Shown here: positions 18,775-27,705 of the stretch, one piece after another
Position numbering within the stretch: the first letter of the stretch is position 1
How the letters are laid out: each line of letters starts with the position of its first letter
NCBI GenBank assembly: GCA_017304675.1
Contig: JAFKLS010000018.1
Location: 620,001 to 684,000, forward strand
Direction of reading: 5' to 3'
Length of the DNA: 64,000 nt
DNA from: Sphingobacteriia bacterium
GTDB taxonomy: Bacteria; Bacteroidota; Bacteroidia; Chitinophagales; Chitinophagaceae
Translations under genes and position numbers: made by a program
Notes under the pieces: generated by a model
What the model was told of the DNA's origin: nothing
The model's input: only the letters and a program-made list of their open reading frames with translations
The model's database searches: none

Positions 18775-21141
18775 ATGAAAAAGATTGCCTTATTATTTAT
18801 TACAACAATCCCTTTACTCTCTTTCTCGCAAAATACTACTGCCAAAGTAAAAGAGCTGGTATCTAAAATGAGTACCGAGGAAAAAATAAAACTGGTAGTG
18901 GGCATGGGTTTTAAAATGCCTTCTCCTCCTACCACCGGTAAAAAAGATACCGCCAAGGCAAAAGATTATGTAGGTATAAGCTTACCGCCTACCATGCAGG
19001 GAGATGGTGGAGATATTCCTGAAAAAGTTCCCGGTGCTGCCGGAAGAACACATGGTTTTGAGCAATTAAGCATTCCAAGTATAACGGTGGCCGACGGCCC
19101 GGCCGGTGTGAGAATTAATCCAACAAGAGCAAACAGTTCTCAAACATATTATGCAACTGCATGGCCTGTTGCTACTTTACTCGCCTCTACCTGGGATACG
19201 GCGCTCGTAAAAAAAGTAGGTGTTGCTTTTGGCAATGAAATTAAAGAGTATGGAGTGGATATTATTCTAGGGCCTGGCATGAACATTCATCGCAACCCTC
19301 TGGGGGGAAGAAATTTTGAGTATTATTCTGAAGACCCTGTTGTATCTGGCAATATTGCTGCTGCAATAGTTAAAGGTATTCAATCAAATGGCGTGGGTAC
19401 CTCCATTAAACATTATGCAGCAAACAATCAGGAAACCAATAGAAATTCTGTGAATGTTATTGCAAGTGAAAGGGCATTGAGAGAAATTTATTTAAAAGGA
19501 TTTGAAATAACAGTGAAACAGGCTCAGCCATGGACGGTAATGTCTTCTTATAATTATATTAACGGGCCTTTTGCATCTGAGAGTTACGAATTGCTTACCA
19601 ATGTGCTTCGCAAAGAATGGGGCTTTAAAGGGTTTGTAATGACTGATTGGTTTGGGGGAAAAGATGCTGTTGCACAAATGAAAGCAGGTAACGATCTGCT
19701 GATGCCCGGAACATTGCTTCAACAAAAAGCAATAGCAGACGCTGTTAAAAACGGAGCATTGGATGAAAAAATATTGAATGAAAATTGTGAAAGGATTTTA
19801 AACATTGTGTTGCAAAGTCCAAGCTATAAAAAGTATAAATACTCAGATAAACCCAACCTGAAGGAGCATGCTCAAATTTCAAGAGATGCAGCTGCAGAAG
19901 GAATGATTCTATTAAAAAATAACGATGCATTGCCTTTGAAAAAAGCAATAACTGTTTCTTTGTTTGGCAATACTTCGTACAATTTTATTGCAGGCGGTAC
20001 CGGAAGTGGTGATGTAAATAAAGCGTATACTGTTTCGTTATTGGAAGGATTGAAGAATGTAAACATCAATGTAAACGAAAGTTTGAAAAAAGAATATGAA
20101 GATTATATTGTTGAAGCTAAAAAGAAACAACCGCAAAAGAAATTTTTCTTCGATGTAATTCCACCAATTCCTGAATATTCATTAACTGCCTCAACAGTTC
20201 AGCAACAAGCAGCTTCTTCAGATATTGCCATTATTACCATTGGCAGGAATGCCGGCGAAGGAAGCGATAGAAAAGTAGAAAACGATTTTAATCTTTCCGC
20301 AGCAGAACAAGAACTTATTAAAACGGTAAGCAATGCTTTTCATGCTAAAAATAAAAAAGTAATTATTGTTTTAAACATTGGCGGTGTAATTGAAACATAT
20401 AGCTGGAGAGACGATGCAGATGCTATTTTACTAAGTTGGCAGGGCGGAATAGAGGGTGGCAATGCCGTTGCAGAGATATTGAGTGGCAAAGTAAACCCTT
20501 CAGGAAAGTTAGCAACAAGTTTCCCCATTTCCTATAACGATGTTCCTTCTGCAAAAAATTTCCCGGGAAAAGATTTGCCTGGCGTTCAAAAATCCATGAA
20601 CCCTATGATAGGCACACCTTCTGAAGTTATTTACGAAGAAGGTATTTATGTAGGCTATCGTTATTACAATAAGTTCAATGTAAAAACAGCTTATCCATTC
20701 GGCTATGGCTTATCCTACACCAATTTTAAATATTCAAATTTGAAATTAAGCAACAATAGTTTTTCAGATAAAATCACAGCAACAATAACAGTTACCAACA
20801 CAGGAAAAGTTTCAGGTAAAGAAGTTGTTGAATTATATATTAGTGCTCCAACAAATAAATTAGATAAACCCAATGAAGAATTAAAAGCATTTGCCAAAAC
20901 AAAATTATTAGCTGCGGGAGAAGCACAAACACTAACATTTACAATTACTGCAAAAGATTTAGCTTCATTCAATACTCAACAAGCTGCCTGGATTGCAGAT
21001 GCAGGAACCTATACTTTAAAAGTTGCTGCCTCTGCAACAGATGTAAAACAATCTGCAACATTTAATCTAGCAAAAGATATTATTGTTGAAAAAGTTTCGC
21101 ATCAATTGGTTCCTACAATCACCATCAATGAATTAAAATAG
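18775..21141 (+). CDS. Beta-glucosidase-like glycoside hydrolase, GH3
   Basis: 788 residues with signal peptide (1-18). The first domain carries GPGMNIHRNPLGGRNFEYYSEDP (165-187 region) and GFVMTDWFG with the nucleophile Asp291. The second domain carries AIITIGRNAGEGSDR, and the C-terminal fibronectin-III-like domain (from about 685) has TNTGKVSGKEVVELYI. This three-domain form is common for periplasmic beta-glucosidases and xylosidases. It is not next to a SusCD pair, so it is not clearly part of the pectin locus. The true sugar specificity cannot be read from the sequence. Confidence 0.92.
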   Translation: MKKIALLFITTIPLLSFSQNTTAKVKELVSKMSTEEKIKLVVGMGFKMPSPPTTGKKDTAKAKDYVGISLPPTMQGDGGDIPEKVPGAAGRTHGFEQLSIPSITVADGPAGVRINPTRANSSQTYYATAWPVATLLASTWDTALVKKVGVAFGNEIKEYGVDIILGPGMNIHRNPLGGRNFEYYSEDPVVSGNIAAAIVKGIQSNGVGTSIKHYAANNQETNRNSVNVIASERALREIYLKGFEITVKQAQPWTVMSSYNYINGPFASESYELLTNVLRKEWGFKGFVMTDWFGGKDAVAQMKAGNDLLMPGTLLQQKAIADAVKNGALDEKILNENCERILNIVLQSPSYKKYKYSDKPNLKEHAQISRDAAAEGMILLKNNDALPLKKAITVSLFGNTSYNFIAGGTGSGDVNKAYTVSLLEGLKNVNINVNESLKKEYEDYIVEAKKKQPQKKFFFDVIPPIPEYSLTASTVQQQAASSDIAIITIGRNAGEGSDRKVENDFNLSAAEQELIKTVSNAFHAKNKKVIIVLNIGGVIETYSWRDDADAILLSWQGGIEGGNAVAEILSGKVNPSGKLATSFPISYNDVPSAKNFPGKDLPGVQKSMNPMIGTPSEVIYEEGIYVGYRYYNKFNVKTAYPFGYGLSYTNFKYSNLKLSNNSFSDKITATITVTNTGKVSGKEVVELYISAPTNKLDKPNEELKAFAKTKLLAAGEAQTLTFTITAKDLASFNTQQAAWIADAGTYTLKVAASATDVKQSATFNLAKDIIVEKVSHQLVPTITINELK

Positions 21142-21162
21142 TTTCTTAATACAAACCTCCAT

Positions 21163-21191
21163 AAAAAGCAGTTGCCCAGCAACTGCTTTTT
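21163..21191. terminator. Bidirectional terminator between GH3 and aminotransferase genes
   Basis: A perfect 13-bp stem AAAAAGCAGTTGC / GCAACTGCTTTTT with a 3-nt loop, placed between two convergent genes. It has an A-run on the left and a T-run on the right, so it can serve both strands. Confidence 0.9.
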
Positions 21192-22335
21192 ATTTTATTT
21201 TCTGTAATCTTTCAGCGGCTTCTAATAATGTTTCTTCTTTTTTAGCGAAACAGAAACGCAGCACATGATTATCTTCTCCGTTCTTATAAAACACTGAAAC
21301 AGGAATAGAAGCAACACCATATTCTTTCGTTAACCTAATGGCTAAATCTTTATCCGCTTCATTTGTAAAATCGTAACTATAACATTCAAAATAACTTCCG
21401 TGGGAGGGAATGCATGTAAACGGTGTTGCTTGCATTAACTTCCTGAAATAATCCCTTTTTTGCTGAATGAATGAACCCAATGTTTTATACGCTTCTTCGT
21501 TTTGTAAGTATTCTGCTAAGGCAACTTGTTTTGGTGTATCGCAACTGAAACAATTGAACTGATGCACTTTTCTGAATTCTTTCATCAACTCAGGAGAAGT
21601 AATACAATAGCCCAATTTCCATCCGGTACAGTGATAGGTTTTACCGAAAGAAAAACAAACAAAACTTCTCTCCAGCAAATCAGGATAACGCAGAATGGAT
21701 TGATGTTGTAAATTATCAAAAATCAAATGTTCATAGACTTCATCACTTAAAATGAGAATATTTGTTCCGGCAACAATTTTTCTGAGTTGTTCAATATCGT
21801 TTTCGGTCAACACTGCACCTGTTGGATTATGCGGTGTATTGATCATAATCATTCTCGTATTCGCTGTAATGCTTTGCTGCACTTCATTCCATGGAATACT
21901 GTAATCAGGAAACTGCAAAGAAATTCTAACCGCTTTTGCTCCGTTTATTTCTATGTTAGGAATATAACTATCGTAGGCAGGTTCAAAAACAATAACTTCA
22001 TCGCCTTTATTCAACACGGTTGTTAATGCAGTATAAATGGCATATGTGCCGCCGGGAGTAACTGTTATTTGCGCTTCAGGATTTATTTTGGTTTGATATA
22101 ATTTCTCCACTTTTTCTGCAATGCGTTCCCGCAGCAATGGAAAACCATTCATGTGTGTGTACTGATTGAAGCCATTGTTCATGGCTTTGCTTACTAAGCC
22201 TGTTAACTCTTCACTCATCATGAAATCAGGAAAACCTTGCCCTAGATTAATGGCATTGTGTTCAACGGCCAAGGAACTCATTATAGTAAAAATGGTTGTG
22301 CCAACTTCCGGAAGCTTAGATTGAAACGAATTCAT
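21190..22335 (-). CDS. PLP-dependent methionine aminotransferase (class I/II)
   Basis: 381 residues of aminotransferase fold I. NTPHNPTGAVL (166-176), SDEVYEHL (197-204) and the PLP-lysine motif SFGKTYHCTGWKLGY with Lys232 are visible, and HVLRFCFAK near the end holds the substrate carboxylate Arg. The combination resembles the YbdL/kynurenine-aminotransferase-like group, annotated as methionine aminotransferase in Bacteroidota, which makes methionine from its keto acid at the end of methionine salvage. The exact substrate is by family analogy. It converges with the GH3 gene across a shared terminator. Confidence 0.85.
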   Translation of the reverse strand: MNSFQSKLPEVGTTIFTIMSSLAVEHNAINLGQGFPDFMMSEELTGLVSKAMNNGFNQYTHMNGFPLLRERIAEKVEKLYQTKINPEAQITVTPGGTYAIYTALTTVLNKGDEVIVFEPAYDSYIPNIEINGAKAVRISLQFPDYSIPWNEVQQSITANTRMIMINTPHNPTGAVLTENDIEQLRKIVAGTNILILSDEVYEHLIFDNLQHQSILRYPDLLERSFVCFSFGKTYHCTGWKLGYCITSPELMKEFRKVHQFNCFSCDTPKQVALAEYLQNEEAYKTLGSFIQQKRDYFRKLMQATPFTCIPSHGSYFECYSYDFTNEADKDLAIRLTKEYGVASIPVSVFYKNGEDNHVLRFCFAKKEETLLEAAERLQKIK

Positions 22336-22368
22336 GGAAAATATTTAAATGAAAATACTTATTTAAAC

Positions 22369-22397
22369 AAAAAGGGAGCAACAATGTTACTCCCTTT
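22369..22397 (-). terminator. Terminator downstream of tsf
   Basis: AAAGGGAG and CTCCCTTT form a stem that continues for three more pairs after one mismatch (AAC/GTT). Read on the minus strand it is followed by CCCTTTTTG. It ends the rplM-rpsI-rpsB-tsf transcript. Confidence 0.8.
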
Positions 22398-22418
22398 AAT
22401 ATGATGATACAAAATGTA

Positions 22419-23258
22419 TTAACCCAAAGCAACTCTTTTGAAAGAGTTTACTTTTAAATCAGCATCAACGCTTTTCAAATATTCAGCAACAGATTTGCTA
22501 CCGTCTTTAACGAAAGCTTGTGCCAATAATGTTTGTTCTTTGAAGAAAGCATTTAATTTACCTTCTGCAATTTTTCCTAACATTTCGTCTGTTTTGCCAG
22601 CCATTTTAGGATCAGCTTTCATTGTTTCAATAACGATTGCTCTTTCTCTTTCAATTGTTTCTGCAGGAACTGAATCTGCATCAACAGCAACCGGATTTAA
22701 TGCAGCAATTTGCATAGCAACATCTTTACCGGCTTCAGCAGCTTCTTTATTCAATGCAACCAATACACCTAAACGGTAAGCGCCGTGAATATATGAAGCA
22801 ACATAAGGAGCTTCTACTCTTTCGTATTTAGCAACACCGATTTTTTCGCCGATTGAAGCCAATTTATCGTTGATTAAATCTGCAACTTTAGCACCATTTA
22901 CAGTTGCATTGTTTAACTCTTCCGTATTTTTTGCATCTGTTGCAACTGCTGCATCAGCAATGCTTTGAGCAAAAGCAACGAAGTCTGCATTTTTAGAAAC
23001 GAAATCCGTTTCGCAGCTAATACAAACTACATATCCAATTTTATTATCGGCAGAAGTTCTTGCAATAACAACGCCTTCTTTCGCTTCACGATCACTTCTT
23101 TTTGCAGCAACTTTCTGACCTTGTTTACGTAACCAGTCGATAGCAGCTTCAAAATCTCCGTTTGTTTCTGTTAATGCTTTTCTGCAATCCATCATACCGG
23201 CGCCTGTTGCCTGACGTAATTTATTAATATCGGCAGCAGTGATAGCTACTGTACTCAT
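22419..23258 (-). CDS. tsf: Translation elongation factor Ts
   Basis: 279 residues. The N-terminal UBA-like segment ADINKLRQATGAGMMDCRKAL and the TDFVSKNADFVAFAQSI segment are diagnostic of EF-Ts, which renews EF-Tu-GTP by releasing GDP. The length is normal. It is the last gene of a ribosomal operon in the common rpsB-tsf order, 155 bp after rpsB, and is followed by a terminator. Confidence 0.98.
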   Translation of the reverse strand: MSTVAITAADINKLRQATGAGMMDCRKALTETNGDFEAAIDWLRKQGQKVAAKRSDREAKEGVVIARTSADNKIGYVVCISCETDFVSKNADFVAFAQSIADAAVATDAKNTEELNNATVNGAKVADLINDKLASIGEKIGVAKYERVEAPYVASYIHGAYRLGVLVALNKEAAEAGKDVAMQIAALNPVAVDADSVPAETIERERAIVIETMKADPKMAGKTDEMLGKIAEGKLNAFFKEQTLLAQAFVKDGSKSVAEYLKSVDADLKVNSFKRVALG

Positions 23259-23413
23259 AATTGAATTCTTTTATTGTTTAATGAAATTTTTCTTGTGTTG
23301 AATTTTGCAACACTGTACAAGTGTGCGACGCAACAATAGTTGATAAAAATTAATTGGCTGACTACCTAAATAATCAACCAATTAATCTGTTATATAAATG
23401 ATCCTGGTTAGAA

Positions 23414-24310
23414 TTATTTACCTGCTGGTCTGCGGCTGTTAGGCACCCTGCGTTTGGGAGCACCACCCTGGCCACCACCACTTGTATTATCTGAATTGCT
23501 ACGTCCACCACGGCGACCACGACCACCTTCTGCCTGTGCCTCTTGTTCTAAGCGACGGGCTTTAGCTTCATTCTCATTGTTCGCATCTTCTTGTGAATCA
23601 TCTTCATCTTTAGAAGCCTGACGCTCTGCCAACCCTTCGGCAATAGCTGCAGTGATATAGTTTGTGATGATAGCGATTGATTTTGTTGCATCATCGTTTG
23701 CAGGAATTGCGAAATCTACTTTGTTAGGATCGCAATTGGTATCTACCACACCAAATGTTGTGATACCTAAACGTTTTGCTTCTGCCAATGCAATGTGCTC
23801 ATGGCCGATATCAACCAGGAACAAAGCTGCCGGTAAGCGGCTCAGTTGAGCAATACCACCTAACACTTTTTCCATTTTGTCTTTATCGCGGCTTAATGTT
23901 AAACGTTCTTTTTTAGTTAAGCTGTCTGCGCTGCCATCGTTCAACATTTTTTCAATGCTCTGCATTTTCTTAACGCTTTTACGAACAGTGTTGAAGTTGG
24001 TTAACATACCACCTAACCAACGTTCAGTTGCAAAAGGCATGTTTACTTTCTTAGCACAATCACTAACGATTTCTTTAGCTTGTTTTTTAGTGGCAACAAA
24101 CATTATTTTTTTACCGCTTTTTGCAATTTGTTTCATTGCAGCAGCAGCCTCTTGTAAGCTGTCAACTGTTTTATTCAAATCGATGATATGAATACCTTTT
24201 TTCTCTGCAAAAATGTAAGGCAACATTTTTGGATTCCACTTCTTACGCAAGTGACCAAAATGTACACCTGCTTCGAGTAGTTGCTGTTGAAGTGAAGTAT
24301 TATTTTCCAT
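23414..24310 (-). CDS. rpsB: 30S ribosomal protein S2
   Basis: 298 residues from the ATG at 24310 (MENNTSLQQQLLEAGVHFGH). The frame is open for 14 more codons upstream, but the S2 family start is at MENN. Core S2 motifs (RKWNPKMLPYIFAEKKGIHI, GGMLTNFNTVRKS broken here by wording) are present. The C-terminal about 60 residues are an extra tail rich in Glu, Arg and Gly (GGRGRRGGRSNS), longer than E. coli S2 and common in Bacteroidota. It is part of the rplM-rpsI-rpsB-tsf operon. Confidence 0.98.
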   Translation of the reverse strand: MENNTSLQQQLLEAGVHFGHLRKKWNPKMLPYIFAEKKGIHIIDLNKTVDSLQEAAAAMKQIAKSGKKIMFVATKKQAKEIVSDCAKKVNMPFATERWLGGMLTNFNTVRKSVKKMQSIEKMLNDGSADSLTKKERLTLSRDKDKMEKVLGGIAQLSRLPAALFLVDIGHEHIALAEAKRLGITTFGVVDTNCDPNKVDFAIPANDDATKSIAIITNYITAAIAEGLAERQASKDEDDSQEDANNENEAKARRLEQEAQAEGGRGRRGGRSNSDNTSGGGQGGAPKRRVPNSRRPAGK

Positions 24311-24355
24311 TGTATGAATTTGAAATTTGTAAAGTAAATTTTGTAATTGCAAAAA

Positions 24356-24745
24356 TTAACGTTTGCTGAACTGGAAGCTTCTGCGTGCTTTTTTATGACC
24401 GAATTTCTTACGTTCAACACCACGAGGGTCACGTTTCAAATAACCGGCAGCTTTTAAAGCAGGGCGGAATTCAGGATTTACTTCCAATAAAGCACGGGCA
24501 ATTGCCAGTTTGGTAGCTTCGGCCTGGCCTTTTAAACCACCACCTTGTGCATTTACAACTACATCGAACTTACCAGTTACTTCAGCAGTTTTTAAAGGTG
24601 CTTCTACTTGGTTTTGTAAATAAACCAATGGGAAGTATTCTTTATAGTCTTTATTATTTACAGTGATTTTACCATCTCCTTTGCTGAGGAACACACGTGT
24701 TACAGCTTCTTTACGACGGCCAACTGCATTTTTTTGTTTTTCCAT
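24356..24745 (-). CDS. rpsI: 30S ribosomal protein S9
   Basis: 129 residues with AVGRRKEAVTRVFL at the start and the conserved C-terminal KKARRSFQFSKR tail that reaches the P-site tRNA. It lies 35 bp after rplM in the usual L13-S9 order and 45 bp before rpsB. Confidence 0.98.
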   Translation of the reverse strand: MEKQKNAVGRRKEAVTRVFLSKGDGKITVNNKDYKEYFPLVYLQNQVEAPLKTAEVTGKFDVVVNAQGGGLKGQAEATKLAIARALLEVNPEFRPALKAAGYLKRDPRGVERKKFGHKKARRSFQFSKR

Positions 24746-24780
24746 TTATTTGAATTTGGAATGAATTGAATGTTGTTAAA

Positions 24781-25224
24781 TTAGAATTTAAATTCTTTAG
24801 GTTGTTGTGCCCCATGAGGATGGTTGGCACCGGCATACACGAATAATTTTTTGATCATTTTACGGCCTAAACGGTTTTTAGGCAGCATACCTTTTACTGC
24901 TCTTTCAAGAACAACTTCAGGTCTGCGTTTCAACAAATCTTTCGCAATTTCTTCTTTTAATCCGCCAGGGTAACCACTAAAGTTTTGATACACTTTATCT
25001 TCTAATTTATTCCCGGTAAAAGTTACTTTTTCCGCATTAATAACAATTACAAAATCTCCGCAATCTACGTGTGGAGTGTAATAAGCTTTGTTCTTGCCGC
25101 GAAGAACAGCAGCAATCTTAGATGCAATACGTCCCACGGTTTGATTAGTACCGTCTACAACATACCAGTTGTGCTTAACGGTAGCCGCATTCGCATGCTT
25201 AGTAGTGAAATGTAATTTACTCAT
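24781..25224 (-). CDS. rplM: 50S ribosomal protein L13
   Basis: 147 residues from ATG 25224 ([20 protein letters not shown]). An upstream extension of 23 codons to 25293 is open but runs through a hairpin-forming leader, so the family start is used. [20 protein letters not shown] and [12 protein letters not shown] are L13 signatures. It is the first gene of the operon with rpsI, rpsB and tsf. Confidence 0.97.
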   Translation of the reverse strand: MSKLHFTTKHANAATVKHNWYVVDGTNQTVGRIASKIAAVLRGKNKAYYTPHVDCGDFVIVINAEKVTFTGNKLEDKVYQNFSGYPGGLKEEIAKDLLKRRPEVVLERAVKGMLPKNRLGRKMIKKLFVYAGANHPHGAQQPKEFKF

Positions 25225-25246
25225 AGTCTTTTTCTTTTTAAATGAA

Positions 25247-25284
25247 GTTGACGCTATCCCGTCAACCGAATGCCCCAAATTTTG
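25247..25284 (-). promoter_or_regulatory. Structured leader of the rplM operon
   Basis: Just upstream of the rplM ATG, a perfect 7-bp stem (GTTGACG at 25247-25253 with CGTCAAC at 25260-25266, 6-nt loop) is preceded on the transcript by a second short palindrome around CCCAAAATTTGGGG (25274-25287). This position and form fit a ribosomal-protein leader where L13 could bind its own mRNA. That is inference. Confidence 0.45.
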
Positions 25285-25485
25285 GGATGGCAAAGGTGCA
25301 GACAGGATACTTATTTTCCAAGAAATTGAGAAAGTATTTTACATTGAACATTCACAAAAGATTGATTTTCAATAAAATTTTTGACGTTATTTTTTCATGA
25401 TGTATTCAAATACCTAAAAAACGGGCATTTTGAAATAGATTTTTCATTAAAATCAATACTGATTTACGTTTCTTCTTCTTAAACC

Positions 25486-25519
25486 AAAGTTGGCTATTTG
25501 CCAACTTTAGTTATCTTTG
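25486..25519 (+). promoter_or_regulatory. higBA promoter with HigA-type operator
   Basis: A perfect 9-bp inverted repeat (AAAGTTGGC, 5-nt spacer, GCCAACTTT; 25486-25508) overlaps the expected -33 region. It is followed by TATCTTTG at 25512-25519, an exact match to the Bacteroidota -7 element TAnnTTTG. It lies 39 bp upstream of the toxin gene, a good fit for antitoxin autorepression. Confidence 0.7.
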
Positions 25520-25557
25520 TTTCATCTCCATCGGAAAAATAATTCGTTATAAACGTT

Positions 25558-25851
25558 ATGGAGATACTATACTTAAAAAAGCTTGCAGACTTTGCCCAAA
25601 AACATGCAAATGCAAGAAAAAGTTTAGCAGTTTGGCAAGAGACAACTCAAAAAGCCAATTGGACTAAAAAGCACGATGTGCTGATTGATTTTCCAAAAGC
25701 TAAAATGATTAAAAATAATAGGGCAAGATTTGAGATTGTACACAATTTGTATAGGCTAATTGCAGAAATAGACTATGAAAGCAAATTAGTTTTTATAAGA
25801 TTCATCGGAACTCACAATGAATACGATAAAATAGATCCAACCACAATTTAA
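25558..25851 (+). CDS. higB: HigB-type mRNA-interferase toxin
   Basis: 97 residues, the RelE-like HigB family. Features include LKKLADFAQKHANARKSLAVW (broken here by wording), the NNRARFEIVHNLYRLIAEID core strand, and FIRFIGTHNEYDKID near the C-terminus, where the His and Tyr are the expected catalytic positions. These toxins cut mRNA on ribosomes. The toxin-first order with an HTH antitoxin 10 bp downstream is the higBA arrangement. An operator-like inverted repeat sits over its promoter. Confidence 0.9.
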   Translation: MEILYLKKLADFAQKHANARKSLAVWQETTQKANWTKKHDVLIDFPKAKMIKNNRARFEIVHNLYRLIAEIDYESKLVFIRFIGTHNEYDKIDPTTI

Positions 25852-25861
25852 CCATTCAATT

Positions 25862-26233
25862 ATGGAAAAAAACTGGTCAATCATAGAAACAGAAACAGAG
25901 TACAACGAGGCGGTAAATAGGTTAGAAGAAATAAGGCAGGCTTCAAAAAATTCTGATCATTATAAAGAAAAAATGTTGCTGGTTTTACTAATAAGTGAAT
26001 ACGAAAAGAAAAACTATTCTCTTCCGGAATTAGACCCCATTGAGTTTATTAAAATACGAATGGAAGACTTTGGCTATAAAGCCTCTGACTTGGCAAAAGA
26101 ATATGGAGATAAAGGAACTATTAGCAAAGTTTTAAATTATAAACAACCTTTGTCATTAACAATGATCAGGCGATTCAGCAAATTGCTGCGAATACCAAGT
26201 GATGCATTAATTAAAGAATACGAATTACAATAG
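25862..26233 (+). CDS. higA: HigA-type antitoxin with HTH
   Basis: 123 residues. The C-terminal half carries a helix-turn-helix with FGYKASDLAKEYGDKGTISKVLNYKQPLSLTMI (read in two pieces), as in the long HigA antitoxins that pair with HigB_toxin-type RelE proteins. The N-terminal half is acidic and helical and should bind the toxin. It is 10 bp after higB and 3 bp before the TTG of the next gene. Confidence 0.88.
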   Translation: MEKNWSIIETETEYNEAVNRLEEIRQASKNSDHYKEKMLLVLLISEYEKKNYSLPELDPIEFIKIRMEDFGYKASDLAKEYGDKGTISKVLNYKQPLSLTMIRRFSKLLRIPSDALIKEYELQ

Positions 26234-26236
26234 ATT

Positions 26237-27436
26237 TTGTCTTATCAAAAATTTAAAGCCGATTATTTATTTGATGGTTATCAGTTACTTGATAGCAATA
26301 GTGTTTTAATTACCAATGAACAGGGCATTGTTCAGGAGATTATTCACCAAGAAGATGCTGGAGATGATATTCAGCAATTTGAAGGAATGCTTTCCCCGGG
26401 TTTTATCAATTGCCATTGCCATTTGGAACTCAGCCACATGAGAGGATTAATTCCTGAAAAAACCGGATTGGTTGATTTTGTTTTTAAAGTAGTTACGGAA
26501 AGGCATCAATCAGAAGAACAAATTTTACAAGCCATTGCCCATGCCGAAGCAGAAATGGTTGATAACGGTATTGTAGCCGTTGGGGATATTTGCAACAACA
26601 CATCAACCATTCATCAAAAACAAAAAAACAATCTTTATTATTATAATTTCATTGAAGTAAGTGGCTGGCTTCCTGAAATTGCAGAAACACGTTTTCTTAA
26701 AAGCAGTGAGTTTTATAATGTTTTCAGACAATTGACAATTGACAATTGTCAATTGTCAATTGCTCCTCACGCCCCATATTCTGTTTCAGAAAATTTGTGG
26801 CAATTATTAGAGCCAACCTTTGAAAATAAAACAACCACAATTCATAACCAGGAAACAGCTTTTGAAGATGATCTGTTCCTTACTAAAACTGGTGATTTCA
26901 TCAGAATGTATGAAATGATGAAACTGGATAACAGTTTTTTCATGCCAACGGGGAAAAGCAGTTTACAATCTGTTTTTCACCATTTCAAAAAAGCGAAAAA
27001 CACATTGCTTGTTCACAACACATTTATAAAAGAAGCAGATATTTCGTTTGTTAATTCTTTCAACCAAAATAATTCACAACAATTTTTTTACTGTTTATGC
27101 GTTAGAGCAAATAACTACATTGAGCATGCTAACCCTCCTGTAGGCCGGTTGTTTCCCTCAACCAATAATATAGTTATTGGTACAGACAGCCTTGCAAGCA
27201 ACTGGAGTCTTAGCATTTTAGATGAGTTAAAAACAATCAGGCAAAATTTTCCGTTCGTACCTACACTGAATTTATTGCAATGGGCTACTATTAACGGAGC
27301 CAGGGCATTAAACATGCAACAGCAACTTGGCAGCTTCGAAAAAGGCAAACAGCCCGGCATTGTAAATATCAGGCATACGGAGAATGGAAATATTTCGCAA
27401 CGATCAATTGCACAAACAGTAAAAAAAGTTATATGA
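26237..27436 (+). CDS. Amidohydrolase-family enzyme
   Basis: 399 residues of the metal-dependent amidohydrolase superfamily. GFINCHCHLELSHM holds the HxH metal ligands, APHAPYSVS the third His and VIGTDSLASNW the catalytic Asp. In Bacteroidota such proteins include aminodeoxyfutalosine deaminases of menaquinone synthesis, but nearby genes do not confirm this. The start is probably TTG at 26237, 3 bp after higA. A perfect 34-bp palindrome (26729-26762) is embedded in frame and codes for QLTIDNCQLSI just before the third-His motif. The stop overlaps the next start. Confidence 0.85.
   Translation: MSYQKFKADYLFDGYQLLDSNSVLITNEQGIVQEIIHQEDAGDDIQQFEGMLSPGFINCHCHLELSHMRGLIPEKTGLVDFVFKVVTERHQSEEQILQAIAHAEAEMVDNGIVAVGDICNNTSTIHQKQKNNLYYYNFIEVSGWLPEIAETRFLKSSEFYNVFRQLTIDNCQLSIAPHAPYSVSENLWQLLEPTFENKTTTIHNQETAFEDDLFLTKTGDFIRMYEMMKLDNSFFMPTGKSSLQSVFHHFKKAKNTLLVHNTFIKEADISFVNSFNQNNSQQFFYCLCVRANNYIEHANPPVGRLFPSTNNIVIGTDSLASNWSLSILDELKTIRQNFPFVPTLNLLQWATINGARALNMQQQLGSFEKGKQPGIVNIRHTENGNISQRSIAQTVKKVI
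26729..26762. repeat. Perfect 34-bp palindrome inside a coding region
   Basis: Left arm CAATTGACAATTGACAA followed by its exact reverse complement. It is built from TTGACAA units that occur widely between genes in Bacteroidota. It keeps the reading frame of the amidohydrolase gene. Confidence 0.9.
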
Positions 27437-27705
27437 TCAAGTATGCTCCGGTTACTACTTTAATGAGTACTATTTTATTTGTTGCTATTAACTTCACTAC
27501 CTCTAAGTTTCAAGATTTTAGCCGTAATGTGCACATAGGCTACCCTTTTACTTTTTTTAGTACAGAATCAGAGAGCATTATTGGCGCTACCAAACAATTC
27601 TCTGCTTTAAACTTAGGTGCAGATTTTTTGCTGGTGTTTGCGCTATGTGCAGCTGTGGTAAAGATATATTCCCTGGGAGCACGCCCTGCCAAGAAAGGGG
27701 CTTAA
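27433..27705 (+). CDS. Small two-helix membrane protein of unknown function
   Basis: 90 residues with two hydrophobic segments (YAPVTTLMSTILFVAINF near the start and ADFLLVFALCAAVVKIYSL near the end), and a short basic tail. I do not recognise the family. The start overlaps the stop of the amidohydrolase gene (ATGA), so it is probably translationally coupled to it. Its last 4 nt overlap the end of recO on the other strand. Confidence 0.6.
   Translation: MIKYAPVTTLMSTILFVAINFTTSKFQDFSRNVHIGYPFTFFSTESESIIGATKQFSALNLGADFLLVFALCAAVVKIYSLGARPAKKGA

Noticed and set aside
23414..23590. Charged tail of S2 as a frameshift
   Set aside because: The frame is open and the Arg/Gly/Glu tail is usual for S2 in this phylum.
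25225..25293. N-terminal extension of L13
   Set aside because: The added residues are not L13-like and the DNA forms hairpins typical of a leader.
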